Assembly (NCBI RefSeq): GCF_031880315.1
Contig: NZ_CP134771.1
Location: forward strand, 6,263,001-6,327,000
From: Pseudomonas baltica
GTDB taxonomy: Bacteria; Pseudomonadota; Gammaproteobacteria; Pseudomonadales; Pseudomonadaceae
Length of the DNA stretch: 64,000 bases
Direction: 5' to 3'
Both the position numbers and the translations under genes were made by a program. Shown here in pieces: positions 33,412 to 42,869 of this stretch (position 1 is the first letter of the stretch; the number at the start of each line of letters is the position of its first letter). A model generated the notes under the pieces. It had not been told where the DNA came from. It saw only the letters and a list, made by a program, of their open reading frames with translations, and did not search any database.

Positions 33412-34737
33412 ATGCTGGAACTGGCACCCGTTCGACGTGTGTTGATCGTCGACCCATGCGATGCCTGCCACAGCCTGTTGCCTGATTTAAGCGCGCATGG
33501 CTGGGCAGTCGATACCTGCAGCCTTGGCGCCGCCGGCGATACTCCCTGTGATGTCGGGATTCTGCGTCTGCGGCCGTTTCATCTGGAATGGCCCCATGAA
33601 ATCCAGGCCCTGATCAATGGCAGCACAGCGCAGTGGCTGGCGATCGTCGATGCCGACGGGTTGCGCGCGCAGGACATCGGCAATTTCGTCTGTGAATTGT
33701 TCTTCGAATTTCTCACCCTGCCTACCGAGCCTCATCTGCTGCTCGGCGCCCTCGAACGCGCTGCAGGTGGGGCGATCGCGCCCGCAGTCAACCACCCCTC
33801 AGCGGCGGATGATGACTGCGATCTGGTCGGCGAAAGCCGGGCCGTGCGCGATTTGCGCCGGCTGCTAGGCACGTTCGCCAGCACCGAATCGGCGGTGCTG
33901 ATCCGGGGTGAAAACGGCACCGGCAAAGAGCGTGCGGCGCGATACCTGCACCGTCAGTCCAGCCGCGCCGGGCAACCCTTCGTGACGTTCTATTGTGCGC
34001 CCATGTCGGTGCAGACCCTGCACCGTGAATTGTTCGGCTTCGACCGGGGCACCTTCATCAGCGCCCCCGACGGTATGCTCGGACGCTTGGAGCAGGCGCA
34101 AGGGGGCACGTTGTTTCTCGACACCGTCGAGGCGCTGCCACTCGAGACCCAGGCGCGGTTACTCGCGTGCCTGCAGGAAAAGCGTTTCCAGCGCGTCGGC
34201 AGTCAGACCGCACTTGACCTGGACGTGCGGGTATTGGCGGCCAGTTCGGCCGATCTCGAGTCGGCCGTCGCCCAAGGGCGCTTTCGCGATGATCTGTTCT
34301 ATCGGCTCAACGTCTTGCAGGTGCAGACCACGCCACTGCGCGAGCGCCACGGCGATCTGGCCATGCTCGCCCAGCATTTCGCCCGTCGCTACAGCAAGGA
34401 GATCGGCGTCAAGGCCTGCGGATTCAGTGAGGGCGCCTTGGTTGCCATGGCCAGGCATGCCTGGCCGGGCAACGTTCGTGAGCTGTCCAACCGCGTGCGC
34501 CGCGCGGTGATTCTGGCCGAGGGGCGGCATATCGCCTCGGCAGATCTGGGCCTCAAGAGCGCCGAGGCCGGGAGTGCGCCTATGGGCACCCTCGAAGAGT
34601 ACAAGCACCGGGCAGAGCGCCAGGCCCTCAGCGATGTGCTCAATCATCACAGCGACAATCTCAGCGTCGCCGCCAAGGTGCTGGGCATTTCCCGGCCGAC
34701 GTTCTATCGGCTCCTGCACAAGCATCAGATGCGCTGA
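33412..34737 (+). CDS. VpsR-like AAA+ (bacterial enhancer-binding-type) transcriptional regulator
   Basis: Transcription regulator of 441 residues with three parts. The receiver-like N-domain (1-115) contains the ELFFEFLTLP block typical of the VpsR domain. A sigma-54-type AAA+ domain follows (about 138-370), and a Fis-type helix-turn-helix at the C-terminus (NLSVAAKVLGISRPTFYRLL). Walker A is intact (GENGTGKE, 166-173). The GAFTGA sigma-54 contact loop reads GTFISA (213-218), and Walker B has LDT where LDE is usual (236-238). These changes argue against ordinary sigma-54 activation. V. cholerae VpsR, a c-di-GMP-responsive biofilm regulator, also lacks GAFTGA. A VpsR-like role is inferred. 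Confidence 0.85.
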   Translation: MLELAPVRRVLIVDPCDACHSLLPDLSAHGWAVDTCSLGAAGDTPCDVGILRLRPFHLEWPHEIQALINGSTAQWLAIVDADGLRAQDIGNFVCELFFEFLTLPTEPHLLLGALERAAGGAIAPAVNHPSAADDDCDLVGESRAVRDLRRLLGTFASTESAVLIRGENGTGKERAARYLHRQSSRAGQPFVTFYCAPMSVQTLHRELFGFDRGTFISAPDGMLGRLEQAQGGTLFLDTVEALPLETQARLLACLQEKRFQRVGSQTALDLDVRVLAASSADLESAVAQGRFRDDLFYRLNVLQVQTTPLRERHGDLAMLAQHFARRYSKEIGVKACGFSEGALVAMARHAWPGNVRELSNRVRRAVILAEGRHIASADLGLKSAEAGSAPMGTLEEYKHRAERQALSDVLNHHSDNLSVAAKVLGISRPTFYRLLHKHQMR

Positions 34738-35185
34738 TCCCCACGCGACTGTTGCGCCACGCGCTTATTTATATCTGACGATTCGGAACCCCCGACACCA
34801 CGATCTGTTTGGTGTCGCCGACCGTCATTGGGCAATAAGGTCGATATTCACACTGTGCCAGTGCGGGTCCAGCGCAAACCTGTTCTTTCCTGAGCGTAAA
34901 AGCTGGCGATTGTAACCCTAGGCGTGCTAATTAGAGCTGCGTTCCGCCGTTAATGGCATTAAGCAATCATTTCGTCGCCTGGCATGCTGGCCATCACTGA
35001 ACTGGCACGCGCAATGCTTGGTCATATTTCTGACGGTCCGAAAATTACGGTTCAGAAATACTTGATTTGTTTCACGTTTTTTTGATTGCCGATGATGCAC
35101 ACTGCTTTTGCCCGCAGGTACGCCTTAGGCGCTACGACAACTACTATCGGTCATGCCTTAGGCTGACCTGTTCCAGGGGAATACG
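34738..35185. other. 448-base AT-rich gap upstream of uppP
   Basis: No credible gene is present. CGACACCA (34793-34800) and TGGTGTCG (34810-34817) form an 8-base hairpin that may end the regulator transcript, though there is no T run. ATTTCTGA (35026-35033) and TCAGAAAT (35052-35059) are exact inverted arms, with ACGGT repeated inside them; this may be an operator for uppP. Confidence 0.5.
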
Positions 35186-36016
35186 ATGGATTTATGGAGT
35201 GCCGCACAGGCTGTGATTCTGGGGGTGGTCGAGGGGTTGACCGAATTTCTGCCGATATCCAGTACCGGGCACCAGATTATCGTCGCCGACCTGATCAATT
35301 TCGGCGGTGAACGGGCAATGGCATTCAACATCATCATCCAGCTAGGTGCGATCCTGGCGGTGGTGTGGGAGTTCCGCCGCAAGATACTGGAAATCATCAC
35401 GGGTCTGCCGACCCAGCGCAACGCACAACGTTTCACCCTCAACCTGTTCATCGCCTTTTTGCCGGCGGTGGTGCTCGGGGTGATTTTCGCCGATCTGATC
35501 CATGAATACCTGTTCAACCCCATCACGGTGGCGGTGGCCCTGGTGGTGGGCGGCTTCGTGATGCTCTGGGCCGAGAAGCGCCAGCATCAGGTGCGCGTCG
35601 ATCATGTCGACGACATGCACTGGACCGATGCGCTCAAGGTCGGCTGTGCACAATGTCTTGCCATGATTCCAGGCACTTCGCGTTCTGGCTCGACCATCAT
35701 TGGCGGTTTGCTGTTCGGCCTGTCGCGCAAGGCGGCCACGGAGTTCTCGTTCTTCCTGGCGATGCCGACCATGGTCGGTGCGGCGGTGTATTCCGGCTTC
35801 AAGTTTCGGCATCTGTTCCGTGCTGAAGATCTGCCAGTGTTCGTCATCGGCTTTATCGTGGCGTTCATCTTCGCGATGATCGCGGTACGCGCGCTGCTTA
35901 AGTTCATCGCCAACCACAGCTATGCGGTGTTCGCCTGGTATCGCATCGCCTTCGGCATCCTGATCCTGATGACCTGGAAGTTTGGCTGGATCGACTGGTC
36001 CAGCGTCACTGTTTGA
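35186..36016 (+). CDS. uppP: Undecaprenyl-diphosphatase UppP (BacA)
   Basis: Integral membrane phosphatase that recycles the lipid carrier undecaprenyl diphosphate for peptidoglycan and other wall polymers; overproduction gives bacitracin resistance. The 276 residues show the two catalytic signatures [15 protein letters not shown] (about 14-28) and PGTSRSGST (about 165-173), with about eight membrane helices. AGGGGAATACG precedes the ATG. It is monocistronic and convergent with the YjbR gene, eight bases apart. Confidence 0.96.
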   Translation: MDLWSAAQAVILGVVEGLTEFLPISSTGHQIIVADLINFGGERAMAFNIIIQLGAILAVVWEFRRKILEIITGLPTQRNAQRFTLNLFIAFLPAVVLGVIFADLIHEYLFNPITVAVALVVGGFVMLWAEKRQHQVRVDHVDDMHWTDALKVGCAQCLAMIPGTSRSGSTIIGGLLFGLSRKAATEFSFFLAMPTMVGAAVYSGFKFRHLFRAEDLPVFVIGFIVAFIFAMIAVRALLKFIANHSYAVFAWYRIAFGILILMTWKFGWIDWSSVTV

Positions 36017-36023
36017 CAGCCGA

Positions 36024-36371
36024 TCAAAGCTTGAGGCCGATCTGCCGGCGTTTGGGCAGGCGCTGCACCACCAGTTGGTGCGAGCGCCTGAGCAAATCCT
36101 GCAGCTCCTCGGCACTCATGGCATAGGGCGCGCTCAGGCTGATCCAATGGGCGCGGGCCAGATACGGGGCAGGGTGCACGCCTGGGCGATCCACGTATCC
36201 GAGGAACAGCTCGCTGGCGACCTTGAACGCAAGGTCGTCAGCGCGCAGCCCGATCACTGCGAACATGCGCGTCTCGGCAATCGAGAACACCCGCACGCCG
36301 CCCCATTTGTAGTCTTCGCGGGCGCCCGGCAAGGCCAGGCAGAAGGCTGCTATCTCGTCGGTCGTCATCAT
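36024..36371 (-). CDS. MmcQ/YjbR family DNA-binding-fold protein
   Basis: Protein of 115 residues with the YjbR fold. Family marks are CLALPGAREDYKWGGVRVFSI near the start and HPAPYLARAHWISL in the middle. The family has a double-wing fold and is named for supposed DNA binding, but a function is not established. The start is ATGATG; the first ATG (36371) overlaps the end of the LysR gene as ATGA and the second (36368) is an equal candidate. Coupling to the LysR gene suggests the two are cotranscribed. Confidence 0.85.
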   Translation of the reverse strand: MMTTDEIAAFCLALPGAREDYKWGGVRVFSIAETRMFAVIGLRADDLAFKVASELFLGYVDRPGVHPAPYLARAHWISLSAPYAMSAEELQDLLRRSHQLVVQRLPKRRQIGLKL

Positions 36372-37276
36372 ATAAAGCGCTTCGGGCAACTCTTGAAAGT
36401 GTTTTCCAGGTGTTCGAGCCAGGCCTTGACCGCTGGCATCATGCCGCGCCGATGCGGGTACGCCGCCTGCAGCCAGCCACCGGGCATCGACCACTCGGGC
36501 AGCAGGCGGATGAGGGTGCCATCGTTGAGTTCGGCCTCACAATCCAGTGTAGGCAGCACGGTGACGCCCAGCCCGGCCAAAGTCGCGGCCTTGCGCACGG
36601 TAAAATCCTCGACGCCCAACCGGGCCTCCAGCACTAAATCGCGTTTGTTGCCGTTGGCATCGACCAGGCGCAGATGCACCTTGCGGTCGGGCTCCAGCGC
36701 GCCGAGCACGGGTACGTTGGCCAGGTCATCCGGGGTGTCGATGCGATGCTGCTGCAACAAGCCCGGGCTTGCCACCAGGATGGTCTGCGCCTCACGTAGC
36801 CGGCGGCTGATCAGGTGCGGGTCCTCGTCGCCGGACTCGCGCACGCGCAGGGCGACGTCGAAGCCTTCGGCGATCACATCGACACGCCGGTTGACCAGCA
36901 CCAGGTCCAATTGCACTAGCGGGTGCGCTGCGAGGAATTCGCTGACCACCGGCGGCAGGAATTGATGTGCAAGCCCCACCGGGCACGATACCCGCAAGCG
37001 TCCACGTGGCTCGCTGGATACGCTGGCGACCACCTCGTCGGCCATCTCGGCCTCGACCAGCATGGCCTGGCAGTGGTGCAGATACCGCTCGCCCACGCTG
37101 GTGAGCTGCAAATGCCGGGTGGTGCGCTGCAATAGACGCGCGTCGAGCCGTTCTTCGAGTTCGGCGATGCGCCGGGACAAGCGCGATTTGGGCACGCCGA
37201 GCAAGCGTCCAGCGGCCGCGAAGCCGCCGGCTTCCACCACTTTGGCGAAGTAATAAAGGTCGTTGAGATCTTGCAT
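36368..37276 (-). CDS. LysR family transcriptional regulator
   Basis: LysR-type regulator of 302 residues beginning MQDLNDLYYFAKVVEAGGF, with the winged helix-turn-helix in residues 1-60 (AAGRLLGVPKSRLSRRIAELE) and a substrate-binding domain after it. It belongs to the YafC/DsdC-like group that often sits divergent to small oxidoreductases. A GTG at 37288 would add four residues; the ATG at 37276 fits the family better. It is divergent from azoR with about 130 bases between starts, so azoR is the likely target. Its 3' end overlaps the YjbR gene. Confidence 0.9.
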   Translation of the reverse strand: MQDLNDLYYFAKVVEAGGFAAAGRLLGVPKSRLSRRIAELEERLDARLLQRTTRHLQLTSVGERYLHHCQAMLVEAEMADEVVASVSSEPRGRLRVSCPVGLAHQFLPPVVSEFLAAHPLVQLDLVLVNRRVDVIAEGFDVALRVRESGDEDPHLISRRLREAQTILVASPGLLQQHRIDTPDDLANVPVLGALEPDRKVHLRLVDANGNKRDLVLEARLGVEDFTVRKAATLAGLGVTVLPTLDCEAELNDGTLIRLLPEWSMPGGWLQAAYPHRRGMMPAVKAWLEHLENTFKSCPKRFI

Positions 37277-37408
37277 CTGGTGGCTCACTGTCCTGTCAGT
37301 GGGACAATCTAACGTATTTTCGCTGACTATTCACATATTCCCAGTTTCCGTAGGATGGCCAACATTCTGATCGCCACTGGGCGCGATCCTTCTTCAAGGA
37401 GCATGACC

Positions 37409-38017
37409 ATGAAACTTCTGCACATCGATTCCAGCATCCTCGGCGACAACTCTGCGTCTCGCCCGCTGACCCGGGCTGTGGTCGAAGCTATCCAGGCCGT
37501 TACCCCAGGCGCCCAGGTGACTTCTCGCGACCTGGCCACCGATGCACTGAGCCACTTCAGCGCTGCCACTCTGCTGGCTGTTGGCACTCCAGAGGAAAAA
37601 CGTGACGCCGCCCAGCAGCACGAGGCCAAACTCAACGCCACTGCGCTGACCGAGTTCCTGGCTGCCGACACCGTGGTCATCGGTGCACCGATGTACAACT
37701 TCACCATCCCGACTCAGCTCAAGGCCTGGATCGACCGTATCTGCGTCGCCGGTCAGACTTTCCGTTACACCGAAGCCGGCCCTGAAGGCCTGTGCGGCGG
37801 CAAAAAAGTCATCGTCGTGTCCACCGCAGGCGGCATCCACGCCGGTCAAGCCACCGGCGCTGCCCACGAAGACTACCTGAAGCTGCTGTTCGGTTTTATC
37901 GGCGTCACCGACATCCACTTCATCCGTGCCGAAGGTCTGGCCTATGGTGATGACGCGCGGGTCAAAGCGATCGCAGGTGCTCAGGCGCAGATCGCCGAGG
38001 AATTCGCTGCGGCGTAA
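37409..38017 (+). CDS. azoR: FMN-dependent NADH-azoreductase AzoR
   Basis: Flavodoxin-fold quinone/azo reductase that uses FMN and NADH for two-electron reduction, giving protection against quinones and azo compounds. The 202 residues begin [20 protein letters not shown], the FMN phosphate loop. [18 protein letters not shown] and STAGGIHAG are also typical. The start at 37409 lies 8 bases after AAGGA; an ATG six bases earlier is too close to it. Divergent from a LysR regulator and followed by a strong terminator. Confidence 0.95.
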   Translation: MKLLHIDSSILGDNSASRPLTRAVVEAIQAVTPGAQVTSRDLATDALSHFSAATLLAVGTPEEKRDAAQQHEAKLNATALTEFLAADTVVIGAPMYNFTIPTQLKAWIDRICVAGQTFRYTEAGPEGLCGGKKVIVVSTAGGIHAGQATGAAHEDYLKLLFGFIGVTDIHFIRAEGLAYGDDARVKAIAGAQAQIAEEFAAA

Positions 38018-38040
38018 GACTGCCAAGGTGAAGTCATGAG

Positions 38041-38070
38041 AAAGCCCGTCGGTGATGCCGACGGGCTTTT
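38041..38070 (+). terminator. Terminator of azoR
   Basis: AAAGCCCGTCGG and CCGACGGGCTTTT are perfect 12-base arms with a 5-base loop, 24 bases after the azoR stop. Confidence 0.92.
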
Positions 38071-38323
38071 CTCGTTCAGCAATCATGGATTCTGACCACA
38101 TTGTGCGGCCGCAAGCGCGCCTTGCAACGCCAGCCCCGCGTGACGGACAACCGGCTGTCGGCATTTGTCATTTCAAAAGAAAATAATCCTTCATCCAAGG
38201 CAACTGGCCCACCTTGTGCTTTGTCATACACTCAAGGCGTCTGAACCGCACACCGAAATCGCTGAGCGTCCTGTCTATCAGGGCGCAGGTGGCTTCGGGT
38301 CTGGCAAGGGAAGGGTGGATGTG

Positions 38324-39364
38324 ATGCGTGTTTGTGCATATGTGATCGTGGTGGCGTTGTTGAGCCTTGTTTCGGTGCAGGCCGAAGCTGTGCCTGCACC
38401 CCGAATGACCTGGAGCGTCGGCTACCACCGGCTGACCTTTACCGACCCGGTCGATCAGCAGCCAATGCACGCCTTTGCCTTCTATCCCTCGACCGCCCCG
38501 GCACGCACCAGCAAGCTCGACGGTTTTCAGGTTGATGCCAGCGAGGACACCACCTTCGCCATCGGTCGTTTCCCCTTGCTGGTGTTGTCCCACGGCAATA
38601 CGGGCACACCGCTGGCCCTGCATGATCTGATCACCTCCATGGTGCGCAAAGGCTTCGTAGTGGTAGCGGTGGTGCATCCGGGCGACAACAACCTCGATCA
38701 CAGCCGCCTGGGCGCGCTGAGCAATCTGTACGGCAGGCCGATGCAAATCTCCGAGGCCATCACCGAGGCCCTTCAGGACTCGATGCTGTCGCCCTATATC
38801 AACCCGCAGGAGGTCGGTGTCATCGGCTACTCTGCGGGGGGCGAGACGGCGTTGATCCTGACTGGCGCTCGGCCGGAGCTGGATCGCCTGCGCAGATACT
38901 GCGTGGAGAAACCCGACGACGCCGATGCTTGCAAGACCCGTGGCGAACTGGTGGTCGATCGCGATGATCTGGCGCCCCACGCCGACCCTCGTGTTCATGC
39001 CTTGTTGCTGATGGCGCCGTTGAGCCTGATGTTCGGTCGCCAGACGTTGGCGAGTGTGACGGTGCCGACGCTCATCTACGCGGGCGACAACGACAAGCTG
39101 GTGGCCTTCGACAAGAATGCCGGGGCGCTGGCGCGCAAGCTCACCAACAACCCCGACTACCGTCTGCTGCCCGGCGCTGGCCACTTTGTCTTCATGGCGC
39201 CCTGCAGCGACGAGCAGAAGGCCTCGGCACCGGGCCTGTGCAATGACGCGGACGGGGTGGACCGTGTCGGCATCCATCACGATCTTATCGATCAGGCCGG
39301 GCACTTCTTCGCTGAAGCGCTGAGCAAACCGTCCCGCGCGGGCTTGCAGACCGCCGATCAATAA
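38324..39364 (+). CDS. Secreted alpha/beta hydrolase, dienelactone-hydrolase/PAF-acetylhydrolase-like
   Basis: Serine hydrolase of 346 residues with a signal peptide (about 1-22, core VIVVALLSLVSVQAEA), so periplasmic or secreted. The nucleophile elbow is GYSAGGE; DNDK supplies the acid region and GAGHFVF the catalytic His. LVLSHGNTGTPLALHDL fits the oxyanion-hole segment of the family. The start is the ATG at 38324, eight bases after AAGGG; a GTG three bases earlier is less likely. It is convergent with the MFS gene, six bases apart. The substrate is unknown. Confidence 0.85.
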   Translation: MRVCAYVIVVALLSLVSVQAEAVPAPRMTWSVGYHRLTFTDPVDQQPMHAFAFYPSTAPARTSKLDGFQVDASEDTTFAIGRFPLLVLSHGNTGTPLALHDLITSMVRKGFVVVAVVHPGDNNLDHSRLGALSNLYGRPMQISEAITEALQDSMLSPYINPQEVGVIGYSAGGETALILTGARPELDRLRRYCVEKPDDADACKTRGELVVDRDDLAPHADPRVHALLLMAPLSLMFGRQTLASVTVPTLIYAGDNDKLVAFDKNAGALARKLTNNPDYRLLPGAGHFVFMAPCSDEQKASAPGLCNDADGVDRVGIHHDLIDQAGHFFAEALSKPSRAGLQTADQ

Positions 39365-39370
39365 ACGCCG

Positions 39371-40564
39371 TTATTCTTCACCGGCGCGGCGCTTGTAGAG
39401 CTGCGTCAGGCCCAGGCCCGCCAGCGCCAGCAGGGCTGCCGCAAAATAGATCGAGGCGTAGCCGAAACTCGCCGCCAAGCCGCCCATCAGTGGGCCCGCG
39501 ATGGCCAGCGACAGGTCGAAGAACACCGCGAATGCGCCCAATCCAGCACCTCGGCTGGAGGGCGGTACCTGGTGAATGGCTACCACGCCCAAGGCTGGAT
39601 AGACCAGCGACAGGCCGAAGCCGGTGAGGCTGGCGCCGATCAGCGCGAACACCGGGTTGGGGGCCAGCCAGAGAAAGACCAGGCCGACTACTTCGACGCT
39701 CATGCAGATGATCGATACGGTAAAGCCGCCAAGGTGATTGATTGCGTTGATGAATACCATGCGCGCGATCACGAAGCTGATACCGAACGCTGTCAGGCAA
39801 TACGCCGCGCCCAGCCAATGCTGTTCCACGTAATAGAGGGTGATGAAGGTGGTCAGTGTGCCGTAGCCGATGGATGCCAGTGCGAGCATCGCGCCATAGG
39901 GGGCGACCCGAGCGAACGCTGACCAGAATGGCATGCGCTCGCCGCCGCGTACCACGGACAACGACGGCTTGTTGCGGATCAGCCACAGCGCCACGCCCGC
40001 GAGCACCATCAATACCACGCCCAACGCGTTGAAGCTCAAGGCGCCGACCAGTACCACGCCCAGCGGTGCACCTAGGGCGATGGCGCCATAGGAGGCGATG
40101 CCGCTCCAGGAAATCACCCGCGCCGAGTGCTCGGCTCCCACCTGATTGATGCCCCAACTGGTGGTGCCGACACCGATCAGCCCTTGCGAGGTGCCGAGGA
40201 TGACCCGCGCCACCAGCAGAATGCCCAGGCTTACATCCGGGATGGATTGCACCAGGGTGGAAATCAGCGTCAGCAGCCCGGCGACGCCTATGCCGGCAAG
40301 GCCATAGACGATGGTGCGCTTGGTGCCCAGGCTGTCGGCCAGATGCCCGGCCACCGGACGGCTGAGCAGGGTGGCCAGATACTGGATGCCGATGACGAGC
40401 CCGGCAACGACCGCGCTAAAGCCCAACTGATCGTGGACATAGCCGGGCAGCACCGCGATCGGCAGGCCGATGCAGAAGAAGGCGATGAAGGTATAGAAGA
40501 CGATGGAAACGATCTGCAGAGTGATCGCACGGGTGTCGGCGGCGGGGGTTGTGGCGGCAGGCAT
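39371..40564 (-). CDS. MFS transporter, YhhS family
   Basis: Twelve-helix major facilitator, 397 residues. It matches E. coli YhhS in many places: IGLPIAVLPGYVHDQLGFSA, the YLATLLSRPVAGHLADSLG loop, GVGTTSWGINQVG and YPALGVVAIHQVPPSSRGAGL. YhhS has been tied to arabinose or glyphosate efflux, but the natural substrate is not certain. The start at 40564 (MPAATTPAAD) is preferred over an upstream in-frame start. It is monocistronic, with a REPIN upstream. Confidence 0.88.
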   Translation of the reverse strand: MPAATTPAADTRAITLQIVSIVFYTFIAFFCIGLPIAVLPGYVHDQLGFSAVVAGLVIGIQYLATLLSRPVAGHLADSLGTKRTIVYGLAGIGVAGLLTLISTLVQSIPDVSLGILLVARVILGTSQGLIGVGTTSWGINQVGAEHSARVISWSGIASYGAIALGAPLGVVLVGALSFNALGVVLMVLAGVALWLIRNKPSLSVVRGGERMPFWSAFARVAPYGAMLALASIGYGTLTTFITLYYVEQHWLGAAYCLTAFGISFVIARMVFINAINHLGGFTVSIICMSVEVVGLVFLWLAPNPVFALIGASLTGFGLSLVYPALGVVAIHQVPPSSRGAGLGAFAVFFDLSLAIAGPLMGGLAASFGYASIYFAAALLALAGLGLTQLYKRRAGEE

Positions 40565-40646
40565 GGGCTCGATCGCGGTCAGCGGTAAGAGAGCCCCATC
40601 ATGGCGTTGTCCGACAAGAAAGAAAAGCACCGCGTTGACGCATGCC

Positions 40647-40709
40647 CTGTGGGAGCGGGCCCTGCCTGCGAAGCGTTGACAGCTTCGCGGGCAGAGCCCG
40701 CTCCCATGG
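40647..40709. repeat. REPIN between the MFS gene and ybiT
   Basis: CTGTGGGAGCGGGCCCTGCC and GGGCAGAGCCCGCTCCCATGG face each other across a short loop. Confidence 0.8.
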
Positions 40710-40727
40710 AATTTCAGGTATCAGACG

Positions 40728-42314
40728 TTAGAACGCTACACCCTGGCTGCGCAGGTAGTCATCGTACGTGCCGCTGAAGTCGGTCACGCCGCTTGGGCTC
40801 AGCTCGATGATGCGAGTGGCCAGCGAAGACACGAATTCACGGTCGTGGCTGACGAAAATCAGCGTGCCGGGGTAGTTCTCCAGCGCCAGGTTGAGCGCCT
40901 CGATGGATTCCATGTCCAGGTGGTTGGTCGGTTCGTCCATGATCAGCACGTTCGGCTTTTGCAGGATCAGCTTGCCGAACAGCATGCGGCCTTGCTCACC
41001 ACCGGAGATCACCTTCACCGACTTGAGGATCTCGTCGTTGGAGAACAGCATGCGGCCCAGGGTGCCGCGAATCATCTGTTCGCCCTGAGTCCACTGACCC
41101 ATCCAGTCGAACAGCGTGACGTCGTCTTCGAAGTCGTGCGCGTGATCCTGGGCGTAGTAGCCCAGTTCGGCGGCGTCGGTCCACTTGATGCTACCGGCGT
41201 CCGGGGTCAGTTCGTCGACCAGGGTACGCAGCAGGGTGGTCTTGCCGATGCCGTTCGGGCCGATGATGGCTACGCGCTCGCCTGCTTCGACCTGGAAGCT
41301 GAAGTCCTTGAACAGCGGCTTGCCGTCGAAGCCTTTGGCCATGCGCTCGACGATGACCGCCTGACGGTGGAGCTTCTTGTTTTGTTCGAAACGGATGAAC
41401 GGGCTCACACGGCTCGAAGGCTTGACCTCGGCCAGCTGGATCTTGTCGATTGCCTTGGCGCGAGAAGTGGCCTGTTTGGCTTTTGAAGCGTTGGCCGAGA
41501 AGCGGCTGACGAAGGATTGCAGTTCCGAAATCTGCGCTTTCTTCTTGGCGTTGTCCGACAGCAATTGCTCGCGGGACTGGGTAGCCACGGTCATGTATTC
41601 GTCGTAGTTGCCCGGGAACAGGCGCAGCTCGCCGTAGTCCAGGTCAGCCATGTGAGTGCACACGCTGTTCAGGAAGTGACGGTCGTGAGAGATGATGATC
41701 ATCAAGCTGGAGCGCTGGGTCAGGATGTTTTCCAGCCAGCGGATGGTGTTGATATCCAGGTGGTTGGTCGGCTCGTCGAGCAGCAACACTTCAGGATCGG
41801 AGAACAGCGCCTGGGCCAGCAATACGCGCAGCTTCCAGCCGGGCGAGACTTCGGTCATCGGGCCAAAATGCTGTTCCAGGGGGATACCCAGGCCCAGCAG
41901 CAGCTCACCGGCACGGGATTCGGCGGTGTAGCCGTCCATTTCGGCGAATTCGGTTTCGAGCTCGGCGACAGCCATGCCGTCTTCTTCGCTCATTTCCGGC
42001 AGCGAATAGATGCGATCACGCTCGGCCTTGACCTTCCATAGCTCTTCATGGCCCATGATCACGGTGTCGATCACGCTGAATTCTTCGTAGGCGAACTGGT
42101 CCTGGCGCAGTTTACCCAGGCGCACGTTCGGCTCCAGCATCACTTGGCCAGCGGACGGGTCGAGGTCGCCGCCGAGGATTTTCATGAAGGTCGACTTGCC
42201 GCAACCGTTGGCGCCGATAAGGCCATAACGGTTGCCGTTGTTGAACTTGACCGAGACGTTCTCGAACAGCGGCTTGGCGCCGAACTGCATGGTGATGTTA
42301 GCTGTGGAGATCAA
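40728..42314 (-). CDS. ybiT: ABC-F family ATPase YbiT
   Basis: Soluble ABC-F protein of 528 residues with two ATP-binding cassettes and no membrane segment; the family works on ribosomes. It matches E. coli YbiT (530 residues) nearly end to end. Seen are Walker [10 protein letters not shown] (cassette 1) and GPNGIGKTT (cassette 2), [14 protein letters not shown] and [14 protein letters not shown], and the inter-domain linker [20 protein letters not shown]. The second signature is ISGGEQGRM. It is transcribed alone, with a 555-base leader region holding the twin repeats. Confidence 0.95.
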   Translation of the reverse strand: MISTANITMQFGAKPLFENVSVKFNNGNRYGLIGANGCGKSTFMKILGGDLDPSAGQVMLEPNVRLGKLRQDQFAYEEFSVIDTVIMGHEELWKVKAERDRIYSLPEMSEEDGMAVAELETEFAEMDGYTAESRAGELLLGLGIPLEQHFGPMTEVSPGWKLRVLLAQALFSDPEVLLLDEPTNHLDINTIRWLENILTQRSSLMIIISHDRHFLNSVCTHMADLDYGELRLFPGNYDEYMTVATQSREQLLSDNAKKKAQISELQSFVSRFSANASKAKQATSRAKAIDKIQLAEVKPSSRVSPFIRFEQNKKLHRQAVIVERMAKGFDGKPLFKDFSFQVEAGERVAIIGPNGIGKTTLLRTLVDELTPDAGSIKWTDAAELGYYAQDHAHDFEDDVTLFDWMGQWTQGEQMIRGTLGRMLFSNDEILKSVKVISGGEQGRMLFGKLILQKPNVLIMDEPTNHLDMESIEALNLALENYPGTLIFVSHDREFVSSLATRIIELSPSGVTDFSGTYDDYLRSQGVAF

Positions 42315-42560
42315 AGGGCTTACCTATCAATAACGTAGAGAGCGCTGGGAGTGAAACTGAGCCCGCGTTGGGCCGATCTGCAATCTGTTCAGTTCGCTCC
42401 AGTCGGAGCATGGGCCCATTCAACGCGCAAAAGCCCACTGCAGCTGTATCTGCCGTGAGCTTTTTTATACCTGCGCGGGGTTGAAACCGGACATTTCGGC
42501 TATTGTCGCACAGCTGAGGCGACAGGGGTATGGCAGGGGCGGTGCCAAACGCCAGGCAAA

Positions 42561-42586
42561 GAAAAGCCCGCGATGGGGCGCGGGCT
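42561..42586 (-). terminator. Terminator hairpin in repeat copy 1
   Basis: AGCCCGCG (42565-42572) and CGCGGGCT (42579-42586) with a 6-base loop. On the minus strand it ends in TTTTC. Confidence 0.75.
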
Positions 42587-42668
42587 GAAGGGATCACACA
42601 AAGGAGTGACTTGAAGATGCGCCTGCGGGCGTGAACGAGTCGTGAAATGGATGTAGACAATTCGGAAA
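42562..42668. repeat. ~106-base direct repeat, copy 1, possible structured RNA
   Basis: Matches the copy at 42698-42803 with a constant 136-base offset and only a few changes. Read on the minus strand it holds a small stem CGCC-loop-GGCG (42620-42631), then AAGTCACTCCTTTGTGTGATCC, then a terminator hairpin. The stem is kept while its loop differs between copies. The gap 42315-42869 between ybiT and the autotransporter holds no gene. Confidence 0.7.
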
Positions 42669-42695
42669 CATCGACTGTTGACAAATCACACGCAA

Positions 42696-42722
42696 GAAAA
42701 AGCCCGCGATGGGGCGCGGGCT
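42696..42722 (-). terminator. Terminator hairpin in repeat copy 2, downstream of the autotransporter
   Basis: AGCCCGCG (42701-42708) and CGCGGGCT (42715-42722), followed on the minus strand by TTTTTC. It lies about 150 bases past the autotransporter stop. Confidence 0.8.
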
Positions 42723-42803
42723 AAAGGGATCACACAAAGGAGTGACTTAAAGATGCGCCTGAAGGCGTGAACGTGGCGTGAAATGGATGTAGACAAATCG
42801 GAA
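42698..42803. repeat. ~106-base direct repeat, copy 2, possible structured RNA
   Basis: Second copy of the 42562-42668 element, with the small stem at 42756-42767 and a loop of TGAA in place of TGCG. A 12-base tandem repeat, TTGATCGCGCTA-like in three units, follows at about 42837-42872 and runs into the autotransporter stop. Confidence 0.7.
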
Positions 42804-42869
42804 CAGGCGACCTTTCGTCGCGCTATTTACCGCTCTGTTGATCGCGCTATTGATCGCGCGGTTGATCGC

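Noticed and set aside
33732..33926. CRISPR-like or tandem repeat signals
   Set aside because: No regularly spaced direct repeats with spacers anywhere; repeats seen are REP/REPIN palindromes, a few short tandem units and one twin element.
37277..37288. GTG start four codons upstream for the LysR gene
   Set aside because: The AGGA before it is only two bases away; the ATG at 37276 matches the family N-terminus.
42618..42635. Five-codon mini-frames (MRLRA, MRLKA) after AAGGAG in the twin repeats on the plus strand
   Set aside because: Too short to support as genes, and the terminator T runs show that the elements read on the other strand.
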